From Microbispora sp. H11081 (GTDB taxonomy: Bacteria > Actinomycetota > Actinomycetes > Streptosporangiales > Streptosporangiaceae), in contig NZ_JABBWV010000012.1 of NCBI RefSeq assembly GCF_012999535.1, positions 1 through 64,000 on the forward strand: DNA of 64,000 nucleotides. The letters run 5' to 3'. Position 1 is the first letter of the stretch. Each line of letters opens with the position of its first letter. Of this stretch, positions 40,564 through 56,718 are shown piece after piece. The notes beneath the pieces are model-generated. The model made no database searches. It saw nothing but the letters and a program-made list of their open reading frames with translations, and had not been told where the DNA came from. The translations under genes and the position numbers were made by a program.

Positions 40564-41304
40564 TCACCGGTCCGAGGAGAAGAGGCGCTGCTGGATCTCC
40601 CTGCGGTAGTCCTCGAGCGTGTTGTCGATGTGCGTCGCGGCGGCCTGCGCGGCCGTCTCCGGATCGCCGGCGCGGATGGCCTGGTAGATGGCGTCGTGCT
40701 CCTCGACGGCCTTGGCGGCGTGCCCGCCCAGCGAGCCCCGCATCCCGATGAGGCTCGACTGCGCCTGCAGACGCCGGGCCTCCCCGACCGTGATCTGCAG
40801 GAACATGTTGTGCGAAGCCGTGGCGATGGCGGTGTGGAAGGTGTCGTCGCCCTCGTTGAACATGTCCTCGCGGCCGGTCTCGAAACCGTGGCGGCACACG
40901 CCCGCGGCCTCCTCGATGGCCCGCAGTTCGGCGGGGGTGGCGCGCCGGGCGGCCAGCCTGCTGGTCTCCATCTCCTGCGTACGGCGGAACTCGAACAGCA
41001 TGTAGACGTGGTCGAGGTCGGTCGGGAGGAAGAAGGACGCCCGGCGTCCTGCGCCGAGCAGCCCCTCGTCGTCGGCCACGTACAGGCCGCGGCCCTTCTG
41101 GGCGCGGACCCGGCCGAGCGCGGAGAGTATCTTCACCGCCTCGCGCACGACGGTGCGGCTGGTGCCCAACTGCCGGGCCAGGTCGTTCTCGGTCGGCATG
41201 CGGTCGCCCGGGCGCAGGTCGAGCCGGACGATCAACTCCAGCACCTGCTCAGCGGCCACCTCGTAGCCTGGCCGGTATCCGCCTTCGCGCGGGGTGTCGG
41301 TCAC
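40564..41304 (-). CDS. GntR/FadR-family (FCD) transcriptional regulator
   Basis: A 246-residue FCD regulator: winged helix LRPGDRMPTENDLARQLGTSRTVVREAVKILSALGRVRAQKGRGLYV and effector-domain motifs FRRTQEMETSRLAA, NEGDDTFHTAIATASHN and KAVEEHDAIYQAIRAGDP. GTG at 41304 has GAGGAGG seven bases upstream. It stands alone between GH54 and the beta-helix gene. Whether it controls either is unknown; TGAATCATTCA lies 91 bp upstream. Confidence 0.87.
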   Translation of the reverse strand: MTDTPREGGYRPGYEVAAEQVLELIVRLDLRPGDRMPTENDLARQLGTSRTVVREAVKILSALGRVRAQKGRGLYVADDEGLLGAGRRASFFLPTDLDHVYMLFEFRRTQEMETSRLAARRATPAELRAIEEAAGVCRHGFETGREDMFNEGDDTFHTAIATASHNMFLQITVGEARRLQAQSSLIGMRGSLGGHAAKAVEEHDAIYQAIRAGDPETAAQAAATHIDNTLEDYRREIQQRLFSSDR

Positions 41305-44209
<2,905 letters not shown>

Positions 44210-44259
44210 CGGCCTCCGACCCGCCCTCGCCGCCCGCACGGGGGCGAGGGCACCTTCGC

Positions 44260-47286
<3,027 letters not shown>

Positions 47287-47310
47287 CCCCGACCACCGAG
47301 ACAAGCGACA

Positions 47311-47354
47311 CCCGGCACGGCCTGACTTCCCACCCGGAAAGAGGCCGTGCCGGG
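47311..47354 (+). terminator. hairpin between sugar dehydrogenase and ThuA genes
   Basis: Arms 47311-47323 and 47342-47354 pair perfectly (13 bp). The right arm ends only 20 bases before the next ATG, so it may act as a terminator, an attenuator or a processing site. Confidence 0.65.
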
Positions 47355-47374
47355 GCCGCGACGGAAGGACATTC

Positions 47375-49237
47375 ATGCTGCGACATCTGACCGCCGCCGC
47401 GCTCGGGCGCGTCGCGGGGCACGACCGGAAGACCTCCCTGTTACGCCGCCTGTCGGTGACCGCGGTGGCACTCGCCGCCGCCGCCGCGACGACGGCGATC
47501 CCCGCGGTGCCCGCCGAGGCCGCCGCGTTCAAGGTGCTGGTCTTCTCCAAGACCGCCGGGTTCAGGCACGACTCGATCCCCACGGGGATCCAGACGATCC
47601 GGGACCTGGGGGCCGCCAACGACTTCACGGTCGACGCCACCGAGGACGCGAACGCCTTCACCACGGGCAACCTCGCCCAGTACAAGGCGGTGGTGTTCCT
47701 CAGCACCACAGGGGACGTGCTCAACACGAGCCAGCAGTCCGCCTTCCAGTCGTACGTGGACGGCGGTGGCGGCTACGTGGGAGTGCACGCGGCCGCCGAC
47801 ACCGAGTACGACTGGCCCTACTACGGGCAGCTGATGGGAGCCTGGTTCAGCAGCCACCCGGCCATCCAGCGGGCCACCGTACGGAACGAGGACCGGGCGC
47901 ACGCCGCGACCTCTCATCTGGGCGCGACCTGGTCGCGTACGGACGAGTGGTACAGCTTCCGCTCCAACCCCCGCCAGAACGTCCGGGTGCTGCAGAACCT
48001 GGACGAGAGCAGCTACAGCGGCGGCGGCATGGGCGACCACCCGATCACCTGGTGCCACCCCCAGTCCTCCGGCCGTTCGTTCTACACCGGTCTGGGACAC
48101 ACCCAGGAGTCGTACGCGGACACGAACTTCCGCACGCTGCTGCTGGGCGGGATCCGGTACGCGGCCAAGGCGGCCAACGCCGACTGCCGTCCGGAGAACG
48201 GCTACACGGCGTTGTACAACGGCTCGACGACGGGCTGGTCGCAGGCCGGGCCTGGGTCGTTCTCCAACAGTGACGCCACGCTGACCTCGCAGGGCGGCAT
48301 GGGCATGCTGTGGTACAACGCCAAGGAGTTCCGCTCCTACTCGCTGAAGCTCGACTGGAGGCTGACCGGAGACTCGAACTCGGGCGTGATCGTCGGGTTC
48401 CCGGCCACCAGCGACCCGAACGCGGCGCTGAACACCGGATACGAGGTGCAGATCGACGCCACCGACACCTCCGACAAGACGACCGGCTCGATCTACGGCT
48501 TCAAGTCGGCCGACATCGCCGCCCGCGACGCCGCGCTGAACCCGCCGGGCCAGTGGAACACCTATGAGCTGTTGGTGGAGGGCGAGCGGCTGCAGGTGTT
48601 CCTGAACGGCACCAAGATCAACGACTTCACCAACAGCGACCCGGTCCGCTCGCTGCAGCAGGGCTACATCGGCATCCAGAACCACGGGTCGGGCGACGTG
48701 GCGGCGTTCCGCAACATCCGGATCAAGGAACTGGCCGGCGTCTCGCCTTCGCCGTCTCCCTCACCCTCGCCGTCTCCGTCGCCCTCGCCGTCCCCGCCGC
48801 GGTCCCCGTCTCCGTCTCCGTCGCCCTCGCCGTCCCCGTCGTCGGCGGGGAGCACGAGCGCGCTGCGGGGCGTGGCGTCGGGCCGGTGCCTCGACGTGAG
48901 CGGCGCCTCCCAGTCCAACGGCGCCCAGGTGCAGATCTGGGACTGCAACGGCCAGGCCAACCAGCGATGGACCTCCACCAGCGCGAGTGAGCTGCGGGTC
49001 TACGGCAACAAGTGCCTGGACGTGAACGGCGGCGGCACCGCCGACGGCTCAGCGGTGATCATCTGGGACTGCAACGGCCAGAACAACCAGAAGTGGCGCT
49101 TCAACTCGGACGGCAGCATCACCGCCGTCGGGGCGAACAAGTGCCTGGACGTGTCGAACTACGGCACCGCCAACGGCAGCAAGGTGCACATCTGGAGCTG
49201 CCACGGCGGCACCAACCAGAAGTGGACCCGCGTCTGA
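47375..49237 (+). CDS. secreted ThuA-domain / DUF1080 (3-keto-disaccharide hydrolase-like) protein with CBM13
   Basis: A 620-residue secreted protein. The signal region (to about 50) is followed by a ThuA domain, a glutamine-amidotransferase-like fold (FKVLVFSKTAGFRHDSI, GGYVGVHAAADTEYDWPYY, HPITWCHP, GLGHTQESY). Residues 270-450 are a DUF1080/3-keto-disaccharide hydrolase beta-sandwich (GYTALYNGSTTGW, SYSLKLDWRLTGDSNSGV, GYEVQI, WNTYELLVEG, NGTKIND, GYIGIQNHG). A Ser-Pro linker and CBM13 follow. ThuA and DUF1080 both recur in 3-keto-glycoside breakdown. ATG at 47375 has GGAAGG upstream. Function is inferred from domain families only. Confidence 0.82.
   Translation: MLRHLTAAALGRVAGHDRKTSLLRRLSVTAVALAAAAATTAIPAVPAEAAAFKVLVFSKTAGFRHDSIPTGIQTIRDLGAANDFTVDATEDANAFTTGNLAQYKAVVFLSTTGDVLNTSQQSAFQSYVDGGGGYVGVHAAADTEYDWPYYGQLMGAWFSSHPAIQRATVRNEDRAHAATSHLGATWSRTDEWYSFRSNPRQNVRVLQNLDESSYSGGGMGDHPITWCHPQSSGRSFYTGLGHTQESYADTNFRTLLLGGIRYAAKAANADCRPENGYTALYNGSTTGWSQAGPGSFSNSDATLTSQGGMGMLWYNAKEFRSYSLKLDWRLTGDSNSGVIVGFPATSDPNAALNTGYEVQIDATDTSDKTTGSIYGFKSADIAARDAALNPPGQWNTYELLVEGERLQVFLNGTKINDFTNSDPVRSLQQGYIGIQNHGSGDVAAFRNIRIKELAGVSPSPSPSPSPSPSPSPSPPRSPSPSPSPSPSPSSAGSTSALRGVASGRCLDVSGASQSNGAQVQIWDCNGQANQRWTSTSASELRVYGNKCLDVNGGGTADGSAVIIWDCNGQNNQKWRFNSDGSITAVGANKCLDVSNYGTANGSKVHIWSCHGGTNQKWTRV
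48848..49237 (+). repeat. CBM13 module, copy 5 of 7
   Basis: Distinguished by LRGVASGRCLDVSGAS and SASELRVYG; otherwise matching the shared module. Confidence 0.85.
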
Positions 49238-49250
49238 GGTCACCCCTCCC

Positions 49251-49283
49251 GCCAGGAGAGCTCGGACACCGGGCTCTCCTGGC
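49251..49283. terminator. bidirectional terminator hairpin
   Basis: An 11-bp perfect stem (49251-49261 with 49273-49283) inside an outer GTCACCC/GGGTGAC pairing (49239-49296), between the ThuA and LacI genes. Confidence 0.78.
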
Positions 49284-49381
49284 CACCCCCCGGGTGACTC
49301 GGCCCCGGCGAGGCCCCCGACGGGGCCGCGCCGGGGCCGACCGCGCGTGCCGCGCCTGCGGGAGCCCCGGGCTCGCCGGGT

Positions 49382-50395
49382 TCAGCGCGCGCGTGCGGGC
49401 CCGGTCGTCCCGCGCAGGGAGATGGGCGGGGCGACGAGAGCGCCGCGATGCGGGGTGGCGGGGTCGGCGATCTGCCGGATGAGCAGGTCGACGGCCTGGG
49501 CGCCGAGTTCGTCCGCGGGCACGTCGGCGGCGGTGAGCGGCGGATGCAGGTTCTCGGCCCAGTGCCGGCCCGCGACACCGGCGATGGAGAAGTCGCGCGG
49601 CACGGCCAGGCCGGCCCGCTCGAGCGCGCGGTACATGCCGGGCATGGCGGCCTCGTTGATGGTCGCGATGGCGGTGAGATCGGGGTCGTCGGCGAGCAGC
49701 CGCCCGACGCAGGTCACTCCGGCGCGGGCGTCGTCGGCGCAGCACGTCTGCACGCCCTCCAGGCCGCGTTCCGCCACGGCCCGGGTGAAACCGGCCTGTG
49801 CCCGGTGGGCCGGGCCGTACCCGGCGGCCATGAGCTCGGTGGAGCGGTTGACCAGGGCGACCCGGCGATGGCCCAGGTCGGCCAGGTGGTGCACGCACTG
49901 GGAGATCAGGGTCTCGTAGTCGATGTCCACCCAGGACATCTCGTCGGGACGGCTGGTGCGGCCGATGCCGACGAACGGCAGCCCGGACTGCCGCAGGCGG
50001 GTGACCCGGTCGTCCTCCAGCCGGATCTCCATGAGGATCACGCCGTCGACGCGCCTGCCGCCCACGACCCGCTCGAACGAGCGGTCGTGCTCGCCACCGG
50101 AGGGTGACAGCAGGACGTCGAGGTCGGCGCGCGCGGCGGCGTCCACCACGCTGGCGACGAAGCCGAGCTGCATCTCGGTGAGGCGCTGGCTCGCCGGGGG
50201 GATGACCAGGCCGATCGTGCGGGTCCTGCCCTCCTTGAGGGCCTTCGCGGTGGCGTTGGGACGGTAGCCCAGCTCGTCGATGACCGCCTGGATGCGCCGC
50301 CGCGTGTCCTCGGAGACCGGGCGCTTGCCGCTCAGGGCGTAGGAGACGGTGCTGCGCGACACGCCCGATCTCCGGGCGATCTCCCCGATGTTCAT
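49382..50395 (-). CDS. LacI-family transcriptional regulator, probable reader of CGAATCGATTCG
   Basis: A 337-residue repressor: helix-turn-helix NIGEIARRSGVSRSTVSYALSGKR, hinge AVIDELGYRPNATAKALKEGR, then a periplasmic-binding-like effector domain (VHHLADLGHRRVALVNRS; AGVAGRHWAENLHPPLT). ATG at 50395 has GAGGAG five bases upstream; a longer frame to 50425 lacks one. A CGAATCGATGG element lies 42 bp upstream. The matching perfect palindromes sit in the promoters of the GH39 gene and the second CUT2 operon on its right and the GH54 gene on its left, which makes it the best candidate regulator for that regulon. Ligand unknown. Confidence 0.88.
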   Translation of the reverse strand: MNIGEIARRSGVSRSTVSYALSGKRPVSEDTRRRIQAVIDELGYRPNATAKALKEGRTRTIGLVIPPASQRLTEMQLGFVASVVDAAARADLDVLLSPSGGEHDRSFERVVGGRRVDGVILMEIRLEDDRVTRLRQSGLPFVGIGRTSRPDEMSWVDIDYETLISQCVHHLADLGHRRVALVNRSTELMAAGYGPAHRAQAGFTRAVAERGLEGVQTCCADDARAGVTCVGRLLADDPDLTAIATINEAAMPGMYRALERAGLAVPRDFSIAGVAGRHWAENLHPPLTAADVPADELGAQAVDLLIRQIADPATPHRGALVAPPISLRGTTGPARAR

Positions 50396-50436
50396 CCCGC
50401 TCCTCAGCCGCTCGTCCCAGACCAATCATCGTAGGT

Positions 50437-50447
50437 CGAATCGATGG
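50437..50447 (-). promoter_or_regulatory. degenerate LacI operator-like site upstream of the LacI gene
   Basis: CGAATCGATGG keeps nine of twelve bases of CGAATCGATTCG, 42 bp before the ATG, consistent with weak self-regulation. Confidence 0.45.
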
Positions 50448-50594
50448 AGCCGGCGCACCCGGCCGTGTCCGCCGGACCCTCCGACGTACGAGATCGGCGG
50501 GCACCGCCTCCGTACGAACCGGTTCGACGGTACCAGCCGCCGGCCGCCGGACCGAGGGCGGCCGCCGGCCGGCGGGTGAGCGCCGCGGACAGCA

Positions 50595-50629
50595 CCTCGC
50601 CGGGGACGGGTCGTCCGTCCCCGGCGAGG
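50595..50629 (-). terminator. terminator hairpin of the GH39-like gene
   Basis: A perfect 15-bp stem (50595-50609 with 50615-50629), 5-base loop, 17 bp past the stop. Confidence 0.8.
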
Positions 50630-50645
50630 ATGGGGGTTCACGGGG

Positions 50646-52445
<1,800 letters not shown>

Positions 52446-52539
52446 TCATGGCTCCTTGGACAGAGGGGGTGGGGAGTGACGCCGTCCGCCGGCGGCCGAC
52501 TCCGGGGAGACCGCCCGGCTGCCGCCGCGGACATACCAT

Positions 52540-52586
52540 CGAATCGATTCGCCCGCAGCCTAGGTCGCGACGGCGCGGGATGTCAA
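52540..52586 (-). promoter_or_regulatory. promoter and operator of the GH39-like gene
   Basis: Minus strand: TTGACA (52581-52586), an 18-bp spacer, TAGGCT (52557-52562), five bases, then the palindrome CGAATCGATTCG (52540-52551) over the likely start of transcription. Confidence 0.75.
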
Positions 52587-52587
52587 T

Positions 52588-52619
52588 GGCGTGTTTCACG
52601 CCGTGAACGGCGTGTTTCA
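52588..52619 (-). repeat. direct repeat abutting the GH39 -35 box
   Basis: TGAAACACGCC occurs twice (52588-52598 and 52609-52619) in the same orientation, 21 bp apart, ending one base from TTGACA. This is the geometry of an activator bound on one face of the helix. Confidence 0.5.
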
Positions 52620-52995
52620 TCGTCGGGACCCCCGGCGGTCCTGGCGCCTTAAGCGCGTGTCCGCCGGGACCGCCGCGCCACCCGCCCGACCTCCCGGTAC
52701 GGCCCGGCTCACCCGCTTCGGCGGGGGCGCGCCGGGCGGCGGCGAGCGGTCCGCCGGCGCGCTGGCCGGTCCACCCGGCTCCGGGCCGGGGACGCGCTCC
52801 GCGCGGGGCGTGAAAGTTTCAGACTCATTCTCCGGCGAGCACTCGAAATGTACTACTGATCAAGATGACTCTGGCGGTGCTGGGGTGGATTCTGCATGAT
52901 AAGTGCGTCTCTGAGATGGACGTACTTGATTTGAATGGTGAGCGCCTCGCTCCGGTGGGGCGCGCAGCGGTCCGCTGGTTCGCGGATAAGCATGC

Positions 52996-53041
52996 TTGAC
53001 AGGCCCCAGCGGCAGACCTATGTTCGTTCCGAATCGATTCG
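52996..53041 (+). promoter_or_regulatory. promoter and operator of the second CUT2 operon
   Basis: TTGACA (52996-53001), a 17-bp spacer, TATGTT (53019-53024), five bases, then CGAATCGATTCG (53030-53041). The -10 to operator distance equals that of the opposed GH39 promoter. Confidence 0.78.
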
Positions 53042-53213
53042 ACTAGTCGTCGCAGGTCAGGTCGGATGCTCGTGACGCCCGGCGCTGCCGGGCCATCCGG
53101 GACGCGCTGTCCGGACGCCGTCCGGTGGCCGTGGCGTCGCCGGTAGGCGACCGGCCGAAGCGGTCACACCCCCCGCACGGCACGACTCCCCCCTCTCCCA
53201 TTTGGAGATCCTC

Positions 53214-53351
53214 GTGCATCACTCCTCACTCCGTACCGCACGGAGTCTCCTCCCGGGTCTCCTCCCGGGTCTCCTCCCGGCCGGCGGCGCCACCGCGCCG
53301 CCCGCGGCCCCCGGCTCGACCGCCCGGCCCGACGGGTGGGCCGCGTGCTGA
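53214..53351 (+). CDS. 45-residue leader-like ORF upstream of the CUT2 ATPase
   Basis: GTG at 53214 has TTGGAGA upstream and opens a 45-residue frame rich in Leu, Pro and Ala, with three LLPG repeats encoded by a 12-bp tandem repeat (53245-53280), ending at TGA 53349-53351. The end overlaps the ATPase start region, so it could couple translation. It may equally be the remnant of a signal peptide from a lost secreted gene. No family is recognised. Confidence 0.3.
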   Translation: MHHSSLRTARSLLPGLLPGLLPAGGATAPPAAPGSTARPDGWAAC

Positions 53352-54778
53352 GGATGACCGGCATCGGCAAGAGCTTCCTGGGCGTCCGGGTGCTCGGTGG
53401 AGTCGATCTGGAGGTGTCCGCCGGCGAGGTCCACGCGGTGGTGGGTGAGAACGGGGCGGGCAAGTCGACGCTCATGAAGATCCTCGCCGGTGTGCACGCC
53501 CCGGACGAGGGGACTGTCGAGATCGACGGCCGGAGCGTGACGTTCGGGCACCCGGTCGAGGCGCAGCGGGCCGGCGTGGCGATCATCTACCAGGAGCTCA
53601 CCCTGCTGCCTGAGCGGACGGTCGCGGAGAACGTCTTCCTCGGCAGGGAACCCGTACGGCGGGGGCTGGTCGACCGGGCGGCGATGGAGTCCGCGACCGG
53701 CGAGCTGCTGAAATCTCTCGGCGAGGAGTCGTTCGGGCCGCGTGACCTGGTCCGGCGGCTCTCCGTGGCCCGGCAGCAGGTCGTCGAGATCGCCAAGGCG
53801 CTGTCGCTGAACGCCCGGATCGTGGTGATGGACGAGCCGACCGCCGCCCTGGCCGACCACGAGGTGGAACTGCTCTACACGCTGGTGCGGCGGCTCACCG
53901 CGCGCGGCATCGCGGTCCTGTACGTCTCCCACCGGCTTCGCGAGATCTTCGACCTCGCCGACCGGATCACCGTGCTCAAGGACGGCGCCAGGGTCGCCAC
54001 CGCCGAGGCGTCGAGCCTGGACACCGCGAGCCTGGTCCGCCTGATGGTCGGCAGGGAACTCGACTCCTACTACCCGCCCCGCGCGGCCGGGCCGCCGGGA
54101 GAGGTGATGCTGAGCGTGCGCGGCGGCGGCAACGCCCGGCTGCACGACATCGATCTCGACCTGCGCGCGGGGGAGATCGTCGGGGTGGCCGGGCTGCAGG
54201 GCTCGGGCCGCACCGAGCTGGCCAAGGCGCTGTTCGGCGCGGAGCCCTTCACCACCGGCGAGATGACGCCCCGCCGTCCCCGCTCGGTCCGCGAGGCCAT
54301 CGCCGCGGGGATCGGCCTGGTCACCGAGGACCGCAAGGCCGAAGGGCTCCTGCTCAACCAGCGGGTGCGCGACAACGCCCTGCTCGTCGCCAGGGCCACC
54401 GGGGGGCCACGCACCGGGGTCGAGCGGCTGCTGGAGCGCGTGCGGCTCAGCCCGCCCAGGCCCGCGCAGGAGGTCCGGCTGCTGTCCGGGGGCAACCAGC
54501 AGAAGGTCGTGCTGGCCAAGTGGATGACGGTGGCGCCGCGCGTGCTGCTGTTCGACGAGCCGACCCGTGGCGTCGACGTCGGCGCGAAGGCCGCCATCCA
54601 CGACCTGATGCGCGAACTCGCCGGCGACGGCATGGCCGTCCTGATGATCTCCTCCGAGCTGCCCGAGCTCATCGGCATGAGCGATCGCATCGTGGTGCTG
54701 CGGGACGGCCGCGTCGCCGGGGAACTGCCCGCGGGCTCCACCGAGGAAGCCGTGATGCACCTGGCGGCCGCGTCATGA
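53336..54778 (+). CDS. CUT2 sugar ABC transporter ATP-binding protein (RbsA-like), second system
   Basis: A 480-residue double ATPase. First domain: Walker A GENGAGKST, Walker B VVMDEPTAAL and YVSHRL. Second domain: GLQGSGRTEL in place of a strict P-loop, LSGGNQQKV signature and LLFDEPTRGVDVG. Unlike the ATPase at 9854-11419, its second Walker B is standard. Starts at GTG 53336, GTG 53345 or ATG 53354 are all possible; the last follows the leader ORF stop by two bases. The stop overlaps the first permease start (ATGA). It heads a likely operon running to 58766 or 62397. Confidence 0.88.
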   Translation: MGRVLRMTGIGKSFLGVRVLGGVDLEVSAGEVHAVVGENGAGKSTLMKILAGVHAPDEGTVEIDGRSVTFGHPVEAQRAGVAIIYQELTLLPERTVAENVFLGREPVRRGLVDRAAMESATGELLKSLGEESFGPRDLVRRLSVARQQVVEIAKALSLNARIVVMDEPTAALADHEVELLYTLVRRLTARGIAVLYVSHRLREIFDLADRITVLKDGARVATAEASSLDTASLVRLMVGRELDSYYPPRAAGPPGEVMLSVRGGGNARLHDIDLDLRAGEIVGVAGLQGSGRTELAKALFGAEPFTTGEMTPRRPRSVREAIAAGIGLVTEDRKAEGLLLNQRVRDNALLVARATGGPRTGVERLLERVRLSPPRPAQEVRLLSGGNQQKVVLAKWMTVAPRVLLFDEPTRGVDVGAKAAIHDLMRELAGDGMAVLMISSELPELIGMSDRIVVLRDGRVAGELPAGSTEEAVMHLAAAS

Positions 54779-55776
54779 CCCAGCAGCTGAAACTCCGGCG
54801 CGTGCCGGCCGAGGGCTCGTTCCTGCGGCGGCTGTCGGCCGACCGGCCCGCGCGTGCCGTCTACGTGGCGCTGGCCCTGCTCGTCGTGCTGGGCTGGCTG
54901 CTGTTCGCCCTGGACGGCGGGCAGTTCCTCAGCCGGGACAACATCGTCGGCATCCAGCAGCGATCGGCGGCCCTCGGCATCGTCGCGGTCGGTCAGACCC
55001 TGGTGATCCTGGCCGGGAGCCTGGACCTGTCCGTGGCCTATCTGATCAGCCTGACCTCGCTGGTCGCGGCCGAGATCATGGCGGGCGCCGACGGAGGAGT
55101 GCCGGGCGCGGTCGCGGCGGCGCTCGCGGTCAGCGCGATGGTCGGGCTGGTGAACGGCCTGATCATCACCAGACTCCGGGTGCACGCCTTCATCGCCACA
55201 CTCGGGGTCGCGCTGATCCTCAGAGGAGCGCTCGACGAGCGGTACGACGGCCCGGCCGGCAGCGTGCCCGAGTCCTTCCAGCACCTCGGATACGACCGCA
55301 TCGGGCCGGTGGCGGCGTCGGCGCTGCTGTGGGCCGCGGTGGCGGCGGGCGCATGGCTCCTGCTCCGCCGTACGCGCCTGGGATACCGGATCTACGCGGT
55401 CGGCGGGGACGCCGAGGTGGCGCGGCTCTCCGGGGTGCGAACCGAGCGGGTCGTGGTCATCGCCCACGTGCTCTGCTCGGTCTGCGCGGGGATCGCCGGG
55501 CTGCTGCTCGCCTCCCGGCTCGGGGCCGGTGCGCCGACGGTCGGCACCGACGGAGGCTACGACCTGGAGTCGATCGCGGCGGTGGTGCTGGGCGGGACCG
55601 CGCTGGCCGGAGGCCGCGGCGGGGTGGCGGGGACCGTCGGGGGAGTTCTGCTCCTCGCGGTCCTCGACAGCATCTTCAACCAGCTCGAGGTCAACTCCTT
55701 CGCCAAGGACGTCGTGCGGGGCGTGGTCCTGGTGGCCGCCCTGGCGATCTACGCCCGCAGGAGGCGGACCGCATGA
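54775..55776 (+). CDS. CUT2 sugar ABC transporter permease, first of two
   Basis: A 333-residue membrane protein with about nine hydrophobic segments. Family motifs are VAVGQTLVILAGSLDLSVA, VHAFIATLGVALILRGAL, YAVGGDAEVARLSGV and VVLGGTALAGGRGGVAG. ATG at 54775 overlaps the ATPase stop and its own stop overlaps the next permease (both ATGA). Two different permease genes imply a heterodimeric channel, unlike the single-permease system at 8815-12514. Confidence 0.88.
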   Translation: MTQQLKLRRVPAEGSFLRRLSADRPARAVYVALALLVVLGWLLFALDGGQFLSRDNIVGIQQRSAALGIVAVGQTLVILAGSLDLSVAYLISLTSLVAAEIMAGADGGVPGAVAAALAVSAMVGLVNGLIITRLRVHAFIATLGVALILRGALDERYDGPAGSVPESFQHLGYDRIGPVAASALLWAAVAAGAWLLLRRTRLGYRIYAVGGDAEVARLSGVRTERVVVIAHVLCSVCAGIAGLLLASRLGAGAPTVGTDGGYDLESIAAVVLGGTALAGGRGGVAGTVGGVLLLAVLDSIFNQLEVNSFAKDVVRGVVLVAALAIYARRRRTA

Positions 55777-56705
55777 GACGCGCACTGCCGATCTTCGTGG
55801 TGCTGGCCGGGCTGCTGGTCGCCATCGCGGTCGTCAACCCGTACTTCCTGGAGCCGGCCGCCTTCCTCGCCTTCCTCAAGCGGGCCGCGCCGCTGGTGAT
55901 CCTCGCGGCCGGGCAGTACTTCGTCGTCGTGTCCGGCGAGTTCGACCTGTCGGTCGGCTCGCTCGTCACGGCCGAGGTGGTGATCGCCGCCCGGCTCATC
56001 GACGGCTCCGCGGAGGCCACCTGGCCCGTGCTGGGCCTGCTGATCCTCATCGGGCTGCTCACCGGGCTGGTCAACGGGGTGGTCACCACGCTGCTCCGGG
56101 TGCCCTCGTTCATCACGACCCTCGGCATGCTGCTGATCCTGTCGGGGGTGGTGTTCCTCTGGACGGGCGGCTCGCCCCGGGGCGCGCTGTCCGACGAGTT
56201 CCGCGAGCTGGGCCGGGGGAGCCTCGGCCCGGTGCCCTGGTCGGTCCTCATCCTCGTCGTGGTGGCGGCGGCCGCGATCTGCGCGATGCGCGCGCGTTTC
56301 GGCCACACGCTGGTCGCGGCCGGCGACAACGACCGGGCAGCGGCGCTGTCCGGCGTCCGCGTCGCCCGGGTGCGGACGGCGGCCTTCATGATCTCCGGGC
56401 TGTCCGCGGCGGTCGCCGCGATCCTGCTCGGCGGCTTCGCCGGCGTGTCCGCGCAGGTCGGTCAGGGCCTGGAGTTCCAGGCCATCACCGCTGTCGTGCT
56501 CGGTGGCGTGGCCCTCGGTGGCGGCCGCGGCTCCGTGGTCGCCGCCATGGCGGGCGCCTTCACCCTGGAGGCGCTCTTCACCCTGCTCAACCTGTACGGC
56601 ATCTCGGGGGCGCTGGAGCCGGCCGTACAGGGTGTGATCATCATCGCCGCGGTGGCGCTGGGGGTCGTGAACCTCCCGCGCAGGAGAACCGCGGCGGTCT
56701 CGTGA
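55773..56705 (+). CDS. CUT2 sugar ABC transporter permease, second of two
   Basis: A 310-residue permease with LAAGQYFVVVSGEFDLSVGS, VPSFITTLGMLLILSG, VAAGDNDRAAALSGV and VVLGGVALGGGRGSVV. It starts at ATG 55773 within the previous stop. It probably pairs with the permease encoded upstream. Confidence 0.88.
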   Translation: MRRALPIFVVLAGLLVAIAVVNPYFLEPAAFLAFLKRAAPLVILAAGQYFVVVSGEFDLSVGSLVTAEVVIAARLIDGSAEATWPVLGLLILIGLLTGLVNGVVTTLLRVPSFITTLGMLLILSGVVFLWTGGSPRGALSDEFRELGRGSLGPVPWSVLILVVVAAAAICAMRARFGHTLVAAGDNDRAAALSGVRVARVRTAAFMISGLSAAVAAILLGGFAGVSAQVGQGLEFQAITAVVLGGVALGGGRGSVVAAMAGAFTLEALFTLLNLYGISGALEPAVQGVIIIAAVALGVVNLPRRRTAAVS

Positions 56706-56718
56706 CGGAAGGAAGACC

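Larger units (their letters stand above)
52446..53213. promoter_or_regulatory. 768-bp divergent control region between GH39 and the CUT2 operon
   Basis: There is no gene. It holds two opposed promoters with CGAATCGATTCG operators (described separately) and TGAAAGTTTCA at 52811-52821 (371 bp before the GH39 start). An AT-richer block lies at 52840-52940. Confidence 0.6.

Noticed and set aside
52591..52899. ORF in the GH39/CUT2 control region
   Set aside because: It crosses promoters and operator palindromes, has no recognisable domain and no ribosome-binding sequence.
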